From: Billgrantia endophytica
GTDB taxonomy: Bacteria > Pseudomonadota > Gammaproteobacteria > Pseudomonadales > Halomonadaceae
Length of the DNA stretch: 52,105 nt
NCBI RefSeq assembly: GCF_002879615.1
Contig: NZ_PNRF01000001.1
Coordinates: forward strand, 93,533 to 145,637
Direction of reading: 5' to 3'
This document shows positions 27,494-36,999 of the stretch, piece by piece. Below the pieces are notes generated by a model, which was not told the DNA's origin, made no database searches, and saw only the letters and a list, made by a program, of their open reading frames with translations. Numbering within the stretch: position 1 is the stretch's first letter; each line of letters begins with the position of its first letter. The position numbers were made by a program, and so were the translations under genes.

Positions 27494-28417
27494 ATGGTCG
27501 ACCTTGCAGGGCTGAGGCTGGGACAGGTCAGCGATTTCGATATTCGTCTGGTCCGGGTCTTCAAGGCCGTGGTCGAGTGCGGCGGGTTTTCTGCTGCCGA
27601 ATCAGCCTTGGGCATCAGCCGGCCAGCCATCAGCCAGCATATGAACGACCTCGAGAAACGCCTGGGATTGAAGCTTTGCCAGCGTGGGCGTGGCGGCTTC
27701 GCCCTGACCGAAGAGGGGCGCCAGGTCCATGAGGCGACCCTGACGCTGCTGGCGGCGCTCGAAACCTTCCGCACCGAGGTCAACGGGCTTCATCGAAGCC
27801 TGCGCGGCGAGCTCAATATCGGTTTGACCGACAACCTGGTCAGCATGCCGCGTATGCACGTTACCGATGCCTTGGCCGAGCTGAAGGTGCAAGGTCCGGA
27901 TGTACGCATCAATATCCACATGGAGGCGCCGGACAGTATCGCCAAGGGCGTACTGGATGCCCGCCTGCACGTGGGCGTCGTGCCCGAGGTCAACCTGCCC
28001 GCCAGCGTCGTCGTCCGGCCCCTCTATGACGAGACCCTGCGGCTCTACTGTGCCGACCGTCACCCGCTCTTCCAGATGGCCGATTCGATGGTGAACGAAG
28101 AGAGGCTTGTCGAGCACGAAGCGGTACTGCCAGCCTACCCGCTGCCCGAGGCCGCCCGCGAGGCGCATGCCCGGTTGCGTGGGACGGCAACCGCCTCCGA
28201 CCGGGAAGGGGCGGTCTTCCTGATTCTCACCGGCTGTTACATCGGCTATCTGCCGGACCACCTGGCATCACCCTGGGTGGAAGCCGGGCGATTGCGCGTG
28301 CTCTGTCCACAATCCTGTACCTACCGTATTCCCCTGGTGACCATTACTCGCCGCGACCGGCGCCCCCATCGGGTGCTCGAGGTCTTCCTGGCGGCGGTTG
28401 GCGCCACGCCTTCCTGA
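27494..28417 (+). CDS. LysR-family transcriptional regulator
   Basis: 307-aa LTTR: an N-terminal winged HTH (about 15-75, VECGGFSAAESALGISRPAI and SQHMNDLEKRLGLKLCQR), then a periplasmic-binding-protein-like effector domain. GAGGG lies 7 nt upstream of the ATG. It is 10 nt after moeB but belongs logically to the polyamine cluster that follows on the same strand, which it may control. The inducer is unknown; putrescine or a gamma-glutamyl intermediate are candidates from context. Confidence 0.9.
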   Translation: MVDLAGLRLGQVSDFDIRLVRVFKAVVECGGFSAAESALGISRPAISQHMNDLEKRLGLKLCQRGRGGFALTEEGRQVHEATLTLLAALETFRTEVNGLHRSLRGELNIGLTDNLVSMPRMHVTDALAELKVQGPDVRINIHMEAPDSIAKGVLDARLHVGVVPEVNLPASVVVRPLYDETLRLYCADRHPLFQMADSMVNEERLVEHEAVLPAYPLPEAAREAHARLRGTATASDREGAVFLILTGCYIGYLPDHLASPWVEAGRLRVLCPQSCTYRIPLVTITRRDRRPHRVLEVFLAAVGATPS

Positions 28418-28518
28418 CGGTGTTGACTTGACACCTCGGCTTGGTGGGGATGCCCATGTGGCGGCGGATTGGACCGAGTGTTGAAAGATTCGTTAGTGGA
28501 TACAGCAAGGACCGCTTC

Positions 28519-29811
28519 ATGGCCAGCATCACGACTCTCGATATTCCGGCTTCCTACTACCGCGATACCATTGCGGTCAGTCTCGGCGCCTGCCTCCCAC
28601 TGGAAGGGGAGCGGCGGACGGATGTCTGTGTGATCGGTGGCGGCATCACCGGTTGTTCCGCCGCTCTGCACCTGGCGGAACGGGGTTATTCGGTGGTGCT
28701 GCTGGAGTCCCGGACACTGGGTTTCGGTGCTTCCGGGCGCAGCGGCGGGCAGATCCTGCCGGGCCTGGGCACCGATATTGCCACGGTCGAGCGGGCATTG
28801 GGGCGTGAGCGGGCCCGGGAAATCTGGCAAATGAGCCGCGAAGCGGTGCGATTGACCACCGGCCTGATAGAGCGGCACGACATTCCCTGTGATCTTGCCT
28901 GGGGCTATCTCCATGCCGCCGTCAAGCCGCGTCACGTTCGTGAACTGCTCGATTTCCGGGATCGCATGGCCCGGGATTACGGATACGAATCGCTGGCCTG
29001 GCTGGAGGGGGGCGCGTTGCGTGACCATGTGGTCACCGACGCGTATCGGGGGGCGCTGTACGAATCGGAAGGCGGGCACCTGCATTCGCTCAACTATACG
29101 CTGGGCCTGGCGCGGGCCGCGCAGCGAGCGGGCGTGACGATCCACGAGAACACTGCCGCGCACAGCATACGGCACGGCCAGCCGGCTCGTGTCGTGACCG
29201 GTTCCGGCTGCGTTACCGCCGACTATGTGGTGGTGGCAGCCAATGCGTACCTGGGCAGGCTGGTGCCCGAGCTGGATGGCCGGATCATGCGGGCCGCCAA
29301 CTACATGGTGGCCACCGAGCCGCTGAACGAGGCGCGGGTCGCCCAGGTGCTGCCGCGCAACGATGCCCTGGCTGACGCCAATTTGGTACTCGACTACTAT
29401 CGTCTTTCCGCCGACCGACGACTGATCTATGGGGGCGAGGTAAGCTACGATGGACGTGAGCCAAGGGGGTTGCGTGCGCGCATGGACGCCAAGATCGCCC
29501 GGCTGTTTCCCGTTCTCGAGGGGGTGCGCATCGACTATCGCTGGGGTGGCGATGTCGCCATCACCCTCAATCGTGCGCCGGACTTCGGTCGCCTGGGGCA
29601 CAATCTTTATTATGCGCAGGGCTATTCCGGCCACGGTATGGCCCTGGCGGGGTTGGCGGGCCGGCTCATGAGCGATGCCATTGCCGGGCAAAGCGAGCGG
29701 TTCGACGTCTTTGCTGCCATGCCCCATCGTCGCTTTCCCGGTGGTGAACGCCTGCGCACCCCACTGCTGGTACTGGCAACGGCCTTCTATAAACTGCGCG
29801 ACCGACTATAA
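28519..29811 (+). CDS. puuB: FAD-dependent oxidoreductase, PuuB-like (gamma-glutamylputrescine oxidase)
   Basis: D-amino-acid-oxidase-family flavoprotein of 430 aa. The dinucleotide fold CVIGGGITGCSAAL places GxGxxG at 40-45, followed by LLESRTLGFGASGRSGGQIL, the region where the family positions FAD. The C-terminal YYAQGYSGHGMALAGLAGRL is the second FAD-binding block. The start at 28519 follows AAGGA by 9 nt. Neighbours (a glutamate-putrescine-ligase-like GS 35 nt downstream, then PotFGHI) support oxidation of gamma-glutamylputrescine. A second paralogue lies at 35489. Confidence 0.85.
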   Translation: MASITTLDIPASYYRDTIAVSLGACLPLEGERRTDVCVIGGGITGCSAALHLAERGYSVVLLESRTLGFGASGRSGGQILPGLGTDIATVERALGRERAREIWQMSREAVRLTTGLIERHDIPCDLAWGYLHAAVKPRHVRELLDFRDRMARDYGYESLAWLEGGALRDHVVTDAYRGALYESEGGHLHSLNYTLGLARAAQRAGVTIHENTAAHSIRHGQPARVVTGSGCVTADYVVVAANAYLGRLVPELDGRIMRAANYMVATEPLNEARVAQVLPRNDALADANLVLDYYRLSADRRLIYGGEVSYDGREPRGLRARMDAKIARLFPVLEGVRIDYRWGGDVAITLNRAPDFGRLGHNLYYAQGYSGHGMALAGLAGRLMSDAIAGQSERFDVFAAMPHRRFPGGERLRTPLLVLATAFYKLRDRL

Positions 29812-29846
29812 CGAACGAGCCCGGGACGGGCAGGACAGAGGTTCTC

Positions 29847-31193
29847 ATGAAAGATCTGGAAAGCTGGCTCAAGGAGCGACGCATCACCGAGGTGGAGTGT
29901 CTGGTCAGCGATATTACCGGTATCGCCCGCGGCAAGATCACCCCCGTTTCCAAGTTCGTGGCCGAGAAAGGCATGCGCCTGCCGGAAAGCGTACTGCTGC
30001 AGACGGTGACCGGTGACTACGTGGAGGACGATCTTTACTACTCCCTGCTCGATCCCGCCGACATCGATATGCTCTGCAGGCCCGATATTTCCGCCATCTA
30101 TCCGGTGCCCTGGGCGCTGGAACCCACGGCTCAGGTCATTCACGACTGCTATGACAAGATGGGCAACCCCATCGAGCTCTCCTGTCGCAACCAGCTCAAG
30201 CGAGTGCTGGCGCTCTATGCGGAGCAGGGGTGGAAACCCGTGGTGGCACCGGAAATGGAGTTCTACCTGACCCGCCGCTGCGAGGACCCCGACCTGCCCC
30301 TGCAGCCGCCCATTGGACGCAGCGGGCGTCAGGAGACCGGGCGGCAATCCTTCTCCATCGATGCGGCCAACGAATTCGACCCACTGTTCGAGGACATGTA
30401 CGACTGGTGCGAGGCCCAGGGACTGGATATCGATACCCTGATCCATGAGGAGGGCACCGCCCAGATGGAGATCAACTTCCGTCACGGCGATCCTTTGATG
30501 CTGGCCGATCAGGTGTTCCTGTTCAAGCGTACCTTGCGCGAGGCGGCGCTGAAGCATGATGTGGCGGCCACCTTCATGGCCAAGCCGGTGACGAACGAGC
30601 CCGGTAGTGCCATGCACATTCACCAGAGCGTGCTGGATGCCACGACAGGGCGCAGCATCTTTGCCAATGACGATGGCACCATGAGCCGGCTGTTCCTGCA
30701 CCATATCGGTGGACTGCAGCGTTTCATACCCGAAGCGCTGCCGCTGATGGCGCCAAACGTCAATTCCTTCCGCCGTTTCCTGCCCGACACCTCGGCGCCG
30801 GTCAACGTCGAGTGGGGCGAGGAGAACCGCACCTGTGGCCTGAGGGTGCCCGATTCCACGCCCCAGAATCGCCGTGTCGAGAACCGTCTGCCCGGTGCCG
30901 ATGCCAATGCCTATCTGGCCATTGCGGCAAGCCTGCTGTGCGGTTATCTGGGGATGATTCAGGGTCTCAACCCCTCCGCACCGGTGCAGGGAAGGGCTTT
31001 TGAACGGCGCAACATGCGGCTGCCTTTCACCCTGGAACAGGCACTCGAGCGCATGGAGAACTGTGCCGAGTTGGAGCGCTACATGGGTCACCGGTTCGTG
31101 ACCGGCTACGTGGCGGTCAAGCGGGTGGAGAACGAGAACTTCAAGCGGGTGATCAGTTCCTGGGAAAGGGAGTTCCTGCTGTTGAGCGTCTGA
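29847..31193 (+). CDS. puuA: Glutamine-synthetase-family gamma-glutamylpolyamine ligase (PuuA-like)
   Basis: ATP-dependent ligase with a glutamine-synthetase fold, 448 aa, lacking the GlnA adenylylation loop. Active-site blocks: APEMEFYLT, EEGTAQMEINFRHGD, the nucleotide/His motif GSAMHIHQS and NRRVENRLPGADANAYLAIA. In the polyamine setting (PuuB-like oxidase before, PotFGHI after) the expected reaction is glutamate + putrescine + ATP to gamma-glutamylputrescine, the first step of the Puu pathway. Spermidine or another amine is possible, as in pseudomonads with several such ligases. Confidence 0.88.
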   Translation: MKDLESWLKERRITEVECLVSDITGIARGKITPVSKFVAEKGMRLPESVLLQTVTGDYVEDDLYYSLLDPADIDMLCRPDISAIYPVPWALEPTAQVIHDCYDKMGNPIELSCRNQLKRVLALYAEQGWKPVVAPEMEFYLTRRCEDPDLPLQPPIGRSGRQETGRQSFSIDAANEFDPLFEDMYDWCEAQGLDIDTLIHEEGTAQMEINFRHGDPLMLADQVFLFKRTLREAALKHDVAATFMAKPVTNEPGSAMHIHQSVLDATTGRSIFANDDGTMSRLFLHHIGGLQRFIPEALPLMAPNVNSFRRFLPDTSAPVNVEWGEENRTCGLRVPDSTPQNRRVENRLPGADANAYLAIAASLLCGYLGMIQGLNPSAPVQGRAFERRNMRLPFTLEQALERMENCAELERYMGHRFVTGYVAVKRVENENFKRVISSWEREFLLLSV

Positions 31194-31210
31194 GTACGCA
31201 TGACGACACG

Positions 31211-31252
31211 GTTACCGCTCGATGGCCGGAATCGACCTCGGGAGGCGGTAAC
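31211..31252 (+). repeat. Intercistronic hairpin between puuA and the binding-protein gene
   Basis: GTTACCGC (31211-31218) pairs perfectly with GCGGTAAC (31245-31252), and an inner TCGAT/ATCGA stem encloses GGCCGGA. With no T run behind it, it looks like an mRNA-stabilising or attenuating structure rather than a full terminator. Confidence 0.6.
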
Positions 31253-31328
31253 ACCTTGGTGGAGATGAGCCTGGGCGCGGGGTGGCCGGGCAGCCAAAAC
31301 AATGTGAATCATATCGCGAAGAGGTGCC

Positions 31329-32429
31329 ATGATGTCCTGTCAACGCAAGCTGTCCCTGGCCGTGGCCTCACTGACGCTGGCCGCTACGGCGGCTCAGGCC
31401 AACGAGGTACGCGTCTACAACTGGTCCGACTACATCGCGCCGGATACCCTGGAAAAATTCACCGAGAAGACCGGCATCCGCGTCATCTACGACGTCTATG
31501 ACAGCAATGAGGTGCTGGACGCCGCCATGCTGTCCGGACGTTCCGGCTACGACGTGGTCATGCCATCCAACCACTACCTGACACGGCAGGTCAGCGCAGG
31601 GGTCTATCTGGAGCTGGACCATGACAAGCTGCCCAACATGGAGAACCTCAACCCGGAACTGATGGACGATCTCGAATTCATCGACCCCGGCAGCCGCCAC
31701 TCCATCCCCTACATGTGGGGCACCAACGGCATCGGTTACAACGTCGAGCGGGTGGAGGCGATACTCGGCGAGGATGCCCCCGTCGATTCCTGGGCGCTGC
31801 TGTTCGATCCCGATATCACGACGGCGCTGAACGAGGGCGGTTGCGGCATCTCCATGCTCGATTCCGGTGACGAGATGCTCTCTCCCGCGATGGCCTATCT
31901 GGGGCTGTCGCCGCTTTCCGAGGAAACCGCGGACCTGGAGGCGGCAGGCGAACTGATCGCGGCGGTGCGCGACAACATCACCTATTTCCACTCTTCGCGG
32001 TACATCTCCGATCTCGCCAACGGCGATATCTGCGTGGCAGCCGGGTACTCCGGCGACATCTTCCAGGCCGCCGATCGCGCCGAGGAAGCCGGGCGTGACT
32101 TCACCATTGCCTACTCGATTCCCAAGGAGGGCGCGGCGCTGTGGTTCGACATGATGGCGATTCCCGCCGATGCGCCCAACCCGGACAACGCTCACGCCTT
32201 CATCAACTTCATTCTGGAGCCCGAGGTCGCCGCCGCCATCACTGAGTACGTCGTGTACGCCAACCCCAACGTGGCCGCCAACGAGTATCTCGATCCGGAT
32301 ATTCTCAACAACACCTCCATCTATCCCGATCAGGAGGTGATGGACAATCTCTATGTGGAGGAAGAGAAGCCGCTTGCGGTACAGCGAATGCGCACCCGTA
32401 CCTGGAACCGCGTGAAGTCCGGCATCTGA
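31329..32429 (+). CDS. potF: Polyamine ABC transporter substrate-binding protein (PotF/SpuD-like)
   Basis: Periplasmic binding protein of 366 aa. A signal peptide ends about AAQA (residue 24) and the mature part opens with NEVRVYNWSDYIAPDTL, the PotF/PotD signature. Aromatic and acidic residues for the diamine are visible in SGYDVVMPSN and YMWGTNGIGYN. Two adjacent ATGs; GAGG favours 31332. It is followed by the ATPase and two permeases in the same direction. Confidence 0.93.
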   Translation: MMSCQRKLSLAVASLTLAATAAQANEVRVYNWSDYIAPDTLEKFTEKTGIRVIYDVYDSNEVLDAAMLSGRSGYDVVMPSNHYLTRQVSAGVYLELDHDKLPNMENLNPELMDDLEFIDPGSRHSIPYMWGTNGIGYNVERVEAILGEDAPVDSWALLFDPDITTALNEGGCGISMLDSGDEMLSPAMAYLGLSPLSEETADLEAAGELIAAVRDNITYFHSSRYISDLANGDICVAAGYSGDIFQAADRAEEAGRDFTIAYSIPKEGAALWFDMMAIPADAPNPDNAHAFINFILEPEVAAAITEYVVYANPNVAANEYLDPDILNNTSIYPDQEVMDNLYVEEEKPLAVQRMRTRTWNRVKSGI

Positions 32430-32489
32430 CAGCGACGTGCCGGCCTTTGGACCGGCCACCCATCCGTTCGCCCAACAGGAGGCGCTGCG

Positions 32490-33668
32490 ATGCCCCAATC
32501 CCCCCTGCACGAGTCGGCCTCGGTTCGGCGTGTCGATACGGCGATGCCTGCCGCTGCGGGCAGGCCACGGCCCGCCCGTGAGGAACCGCTGATGGAGATA
32601 CGCCGAGTCAGCAAGCGCTTCGATGGTGTGCTGGCGGTGGATGACGTCACGCTGTCCATCCGCCGGGGCGAGATATTTGCGCTGCTGGGCGGTTCCGGCT
32701 CCGGAAAGTCCACCCTGTTGCGCATGCTGGCGGGGTTCGAGAAGCCAAGCGAAGGGCAGATCGTTCTCGACGGCGAGGACATCACGACCATGCCGCCCTA
32801 TGAGCGGCCGATCAACATGATGTTCCAGTCCTATGCCCTCTTTCCCCACATGGACGTGTCTCGGAACATTGCCTTCGGCCTCAAGCAGGACCGGTTGCCC
32901 AAGTCGGAAATCGATGGTCGGGTGGCCGAGATGCTCAAGCTGGTGCACATGGAGGCTTTCGCCCGGCGCAAGCCGCATCAGCTTTCCGGTGGCCAGCGCC
33001 AGCGCGTGGCGCTGGCCAGGTCGCTGGCCAAGCGACCCAAGCTGCTGTTGCTCGACGAACCCATGGGGGCGCTGGACAAGAAGCTGCGCACCGAAATGCA
33101 GCTGGAAGTGGTACGGATCCTGGAGCGGGTCGGGGTGACCTGCATCATGGTGACCCACGACCAGGAAGAGGCCATGACCATGGCCGACCGCGTGGCGATC
33201 ATGTCCGACGGACGGATCGCCCAGGTGGGGACCCCCATGGATGTCTACGAAAGTCCTGCGAGCCGCATGGTGGCAGAGTTCGTCGGCACGGTGAATCTCT
33301 TCGAGGGGGAGATCGTCGTCGACGAGGCCGACCACTGCATCATCGACAGTATCGGGCTTGGCCGGCGGATACGCATCGGTCACGGGGTCAGCACCCTGGC
33401 GGATGAACGGCGCGTGTGGGCGGCCATTCGCCCCGAGAAGACCTGGCTGAGCCGTGAGCGCCCCCCCGGCGACTACAACTGGGCAGCCGGCATCGTGGAG
33501 GACATCGCCTACCTGGGGGGCTTCTCGGTCTATTTCGTGCGAACCGAGCAGGGCCAGTTGGTAAAGGCCAGCATGGCCAATACCGAACGCCGGGGGGAAC
33601 GGCCCCGTTGGGACGAGCCGGTCTTCATCCACTGGGACGACCAGAGTGCCATCGTGCTGCATGACTGA
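32490..33668 (+). CDS. potG: Polyamine ABC transporter ATP-binding protein (PotG-like)
   Basis: 392-aa ATPase of the PotA/PotG type. Walker A GGSGSGKST at 67-75, Q-loop MMFQSYALFPHM, signature LSGGQRQR, Walker B LLLLDEPMGALDKKL and the His-switch MVTHDQEEAM, then a C-terminal TOBE-type regulatory domain (about 290-390). Strong CAGGAGG precedes the ATG. It has a 30-residue low-complexity N-terminal extension before the nucleotide-binding fold, as in PotG. Confidence 0.95.
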   Translation: MPQSPLHESASVRRVDTAMPAAAGRPRPAREEPLMEIRRVSKRFDGVLAVDDVTLSIRRGEIFALLGGSGSGKSTLLRMLAGFEKPSEGQIVLDGEDITTMPPYERPINMMFQSYALFPHMDVSRNIAFGLKQDRLPKSEIDGRVAEMLKLVHMEAFARRKPHQLSGGQRQRVALARSLAKRPKLLLLDEPMGALDKKLRTEMQLEVVRILERVGVTCIMVTHDQEEAMTMADRVAIMSDGRIAQVGTPMDVYESPASRMVAEFVGTVNLFEGEIVVDEADHCIIDSIGLGRRIRIGHGVSTLADERRVWAAIRPEKTWLSRERPPGDYNWAAGIVEDIAYLGGFSVYFVRTEQGQLVKASMANTERRGERPRWDEPVFIHWDDQSAIVLHD

Positions 33669-33707
33669 GCCCCGCACGACGGGCCGTGGACACCGGGGGA
33701 AACCTTC

Positions 33708-34622
33708 ATGACCAACGCCATCCTTCGCCTGCGGCGGTTGCTCAGGCCTCGCCGCGGCTGGGTCATTGCCGTGCCGCTACTCTGGCTGACGCTGTTCTTT
33801 CTGCTGCCCTTCGCCATCGTGCTCAAGATCAGCCTGTCGGAGGCGGCCATTTCGGTGCCGCCCTATGGCGCCATTCTCGAATACGGTCACGAGACCCTGA
33901 ACATCGTCGTCACCGTCGGCAACTATCTCTTTCTCGCCTCGGATTCGCTCTACGTCTCGGCCTACTGGGGATCGGTGAAGATTGCGCTGCTGGCAACGGT
34001 GCTGTGCCTGTTGCTCGGCTACCCCATGGCCTATGCCATGGCCAGGGCGCCGGCCCACTGGCAACTGGTCCTGCTGCTGCTGGTCATGCTGCCTTCCTGG
34101 ACCTCGTTCCTGATTCGCGTGTATGCCTGGATGGGCATCCTCAGCAACAACGGACTCATCAACAACCTGTTGATGTGGGCGGGGCTGATCGACTCGCCGA
34201 TTCGCATGTTGAACACCAACTTCGCGGTGATCCTGGGGATCGTCTACGCCTATCTGCCCTTCATGGTGCTGCCGCTGTATGCCAACCTCACCCGGCTCGA
34301 CCGCTCCCTGCTGGAAGCCGCCTCGGACCTTGGTTCGCGAAAGGTGAACACCTTTCTCAAGGTGACGCTGCCGCTGTCCATGGGCGGGATCATAGCCGGC
34401 TCGATGCTGGTCTTCATCCCGGCGGTGGGGGAGTACGTGATCCCGGAGCTGCTGGGTGGGCCCAATACCGTGATGATCGGCAAGGTGCTGTGGGAGGAGT
34501 TCTTCCATAACCGCGACTGGCCGGTGGCCTCGGCGCTGGCCATGGTGATGCTGGCGATCCTGATCATTCCCATTGCCCTGTTCCACCGCTACCAGTCACG
34601 CGAGCTGGAGGAGCGAGAGTGA
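33708..34622 (+). CDS. potH: Polyamine ABC transporter permease (PotH-like)
   Basis: Inner-membrane permease of 304 aa with six predicted segments. The EAA-type coupling motif is in LEAASDLGSRKVNTFLKVTL. The opening segment (WVIAVPLLWLTLFFLLPFAI) and NTNFAVILGIVYAYLPFMVL are typical of PotB/PotH. It overlaps potI by 4 nt (GTGA). Confidence 0.94.
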   Translation: MTNAILRLRRLLRPRRGWVIAVPLLWLTLFFLLPFAIVLKISLSEAAISVPPYGAILEYGHETLNIVVTVGNYLFLASDSLYVSAYWGSVKIALLATVLCLLLGYPMAYAMARAPAHWQLVLLLLVMLPSWTSFLIRVYAWMGILSNNGLINNLLMWAGLIDSPIRMLNTNFAVILGIVYAYLPFMVLPLYANLTRLDRSLLEAASDLGSRKVNTFLKVTLPLSMGGIIAGSMLVFIPAVGEYVIPELLGGPNTVMIGKVLWEEFFHNRDWPVASALAMVMLAILIIPIALFHRYQSRELEERE

Positions 34623-35455
34623 GGAAGCCATCCTTTACCACGGTGATGCTGATTGTCGGTCTGGTGTTTCTCTACCTGCCGATGCTCATCCTGGTGATCT
34701 ACTCCTTCAACGCGTCACGCCTGGTGACCGTATGGGCCGGCTTTTCCGGGCGCTGGTATATCGAGCTGTTCAGGGACCGGCAGATTCTCTCCGCGGTCTG
34801 GACCAGCCTGCGCATCGCCTTCTTCTCGGCGTCCATGGCGGTTTGCCTGGGAACGTTGGCCGCCTTCGTCATGACCCGCTTCTCGCGCTTTCGCGGCAAG
34901 ACGGCGCTGTCCAGCATGGTCACCGCGCCGCTGGTCATGCCCGAGGTGATCACCGGCCTGTCGCTATTGCTGCTGTTCGTGCACATGGCGCAACTGATCG
35001 GCTGGCCGGCGGATCGCGGCATGGTCACCATCTGGATCGCCCATACCACGTTCTGCAGTGCCTACGTGGCGGTCGTGGTCTCGTCGCGGCTGCGTGAAGT
35101 GGATCTTTCCATCGAGGAGGCGGCCATGGATCTCGGAGCGAGGCCGGTCAAGACCTTCTTCCACATCACCCTGCCGGTCATTGCGCCGGCGCTGGCGGCG
35201 GGCTGGCTGCTGGCCTTTACCCTGTCGCTGGACGACCTGGTCATCGCCAGCTTCGTCTCCGGCCCCGGTGCCACCACGCTGCCCATGGTGGTGTTCTCCT
35301 CGGTGCGGCTGGGGGTGTCGCCCAAGATCAATGCGCTGGCCACGCTGATCATCCTCGCCGTGTCGCTGGCGACCTTCATTGCCTGGTACCTGATGCGCCG
35401 AAGCGAGGCGAGGCGTCGCCTGGCCATGCGGCAGGACATGTCAGCAGACAGCTGA
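34619..35455 (+). CDS. potI: Polyamine ABC transporter permease (PotI-like)
   Basis: Second permease, 278 aa, GTG start overlapping the potH stop. The EAA motif is IEEAAMDLGARPVKTFFHIT, and the PotC/PotI block LAFTLSLDDLVIASFVSGPG is present. It forms the heterodimeric channel with PotH. The second PuuB-like gene starts 33 nt later. Confidence 0.94.
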   Translation: MRKPSFTTVMLIVGLVFLYLPMLILVIYSFNASRLVTVWAGFSGRWYIELFRDRQILSAVWTSLRIAFFSASMAVCLGTLAAFVMTRFSRFRGKTALSSMVTAPLVMPEVITGLSLLLLFVHMAQLIGWPADRGMVTIWIAHTTFCSAYVAVVVSSRLREVDLSIEEAAMDLGARPVKTFFHITLPVIAPALAAGWLLAFTLSLDDLVIASFVSGPGATTLPMVVFSSVRLGVSPKINALATLIILAVSLATFIAWYLMRRSEARRRLAMRQDMSADS

Positions 35456-35488
35456 TGAAACACTCCAGATCGATCGAGAGGTAAGAGC

Positions 35489-36781
35489 ATGGCACTCAGC
35501 CCGGTCAACGAGCATGTGGCCTCCTATTATGCCGCCACGGCCAACAGCGCCAGCAGGCGTCCGGCCCTGGCCGAGGATATCGACTGCGATGTATGCGTGG
35601 TGGGCGCCGGCTTCACCGGCATCTCGGCGGCGCTTCACCTTGCCGAGCAGGGGCGCCGGGTCGTCGTGCTGGAGTCGGCGCGGGTCGGCTTCGGCGCCTC
35701 GGGGCGCAACGGCGGCCAGATCGTCAACGGCTACAGCCGGGACATGGATGTGATCGAGGCGAAGTACGGTGCCGAGACCGCCAGGGCACTGGGGGACATG
35801 GCCTTCGAGGGCAATCGCATCATTCGCAGCCGCATCCGCGAATACGACATAGCCTGCGACCTGAAGGATGGCAACCTGTTTGCCGCCTGCAATGCCAGGC
35901 AGATGCAGGGGCTGGTCGAGCACAAGGCGCTCTGGGAGCGCTACGGAAATCGCGAACTCGAGCTGCTGGAAGGCGAGGCCCTCAAGCGGGAGGTCAATTC
36001 CGAGCGCTATGTGGGTGGGCTCGTCGACCACTCCGGGGGGCATCTGCATCCGCTCAACCTGGTAACGGGACAGGCCTCGGCTTTTGAGACGCTTGGCGGG
36101 AAGATCTACGAGCAGACGCCGGTCATCGAGGTGAGCCACGAGGAGCCCGTGACACTGCGGACCCCGGGAGGCGTCGTGAAGGCCGAGCGGGTGGTGATGG
36201 CCGGCAATGCGTACCTGCAGGGCGTCATGCCGGCGCTGGAGGGCAAGTCGATGCCCTGCGGCACCCAGGTCATCACGACCGAACCGTTGCCGGAAGCCCA
36301 GGCCCGCGAGCTGATACCCCACGACATGGCGGTGGAAGACTGCAACTATCTGCTCGACTACTACCGGTTGACCGCCGACGGGCGCCTGCTCTATGGAGGC
36401 GGCGTCAACTATGGTGGCCAGGATCCCGCTGATATCGAGTCGGTGATCCGGCCCAAGATGATGAAGACCTTTCCCCAACTCGCGGGGGTCGGAATCGAGT
36501 ATGCCTGGAGCGGCAACTTCCTGATGACGCTCAATCGGCTGCCGCAGTTCGGCCGGATCAATCGCAATGTCTACTATGCGCAGGGCTACTCGGGGCATGG
36601 CGTCACCTGCTCTCACCTGGCAGGACGCCTGATCGCCGAGGTCATGGGTGGCGAGGCGGGGCGATTCGATGCGTTCGCCGGGCTGCCCCATCTGCCTTTC
36701 CCGGGGGGGCGCCTTCTTCGGGTGCCGCTCTCGGCACTGGGCGCCTGGTATTACGCCACTCGCGACCGCCTGGGGTTCTAG
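35489..36781 (+). CDS. puuB: FAD-dependent oxidoreductase, second PuuB-like paralogue
   Basis: 430-aa flavoprotein of the same family as the gene at 28519. FAD fold CVVGAGFTGISAALHLAEQG (GxGxxG at 39-44), FGASGRNGGQIVNGYSRDMD and the C-terminal NVYYAQGYSGHGVTCSHLAG. AGAGGT lies upstream of the ATG. It ends the potFGHI operon. Having two oxidases in one operon suggests different gamma-glutamyl amines (for example putrescine versus spermidine or diaminopropane adducts), which is inference. Confidence 0.85.
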   Translation: MALSPVNEHVASYYAATANSASRRPALAEDIDCDVCVVGAGFTGISAALHLAEQGRRVVVLESARVGFGASGRNGGQIVNGYSRDMDVIEAKYGAETARALGDMAFEGNRIIRSRIREYDIACDLKDGNLFAACNARQMQGLVEHKALWERYGNRELELLEGEALKREVNSERYVGGLVDHSGGHLHPLNLVTGQASAFETLGGKIYEQTPVIEVSHEEPVTLRTPGGVVKAERVVMAGNAYLQGVMPALEGKSMPCGTQVITTEPLPEAQARELIPHDMAVEDCNYLLDYYRLTADGRLLYGGGVNYGGQDPADIESVIRPKMMKTFPQLAGVGIEYAWSGNFLMTLNRLPQFGRINRNVYYAQGYSGHGVTCSHLAGRLIAEVMGGEAGRFDAFAGLPHLPFPGGRLLRVPLSALGAWYYATRDRLGF

Positions 36782-36999
36782 CAGACAGAGCGCAGACCTG
36801 TCGCCATCCGCTGACGCCTGGTCAGAAATTGTGGAACCGGGCGGAGAGCGATCTCTCGCGCCTCGCGGCAGCGTATACTGCTCCTCATACCCTCCGACGG
36901 CGCAGGATGCGCCGTCCCTCATCGCACCCAACCGCACATCGACCGGAGCCGAACCCATATCATCGGCAAGGCGCCTGTGCGCCACCCTGGAGGTGACAG

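Noticed and set aside
31368..33677. 769-codon ORF antisense to potF/potG
   Set aside because: Longest shadow in the window; His/Gly/Arg-rich without domains, while the plus strand encodes two complete transporter proteins.
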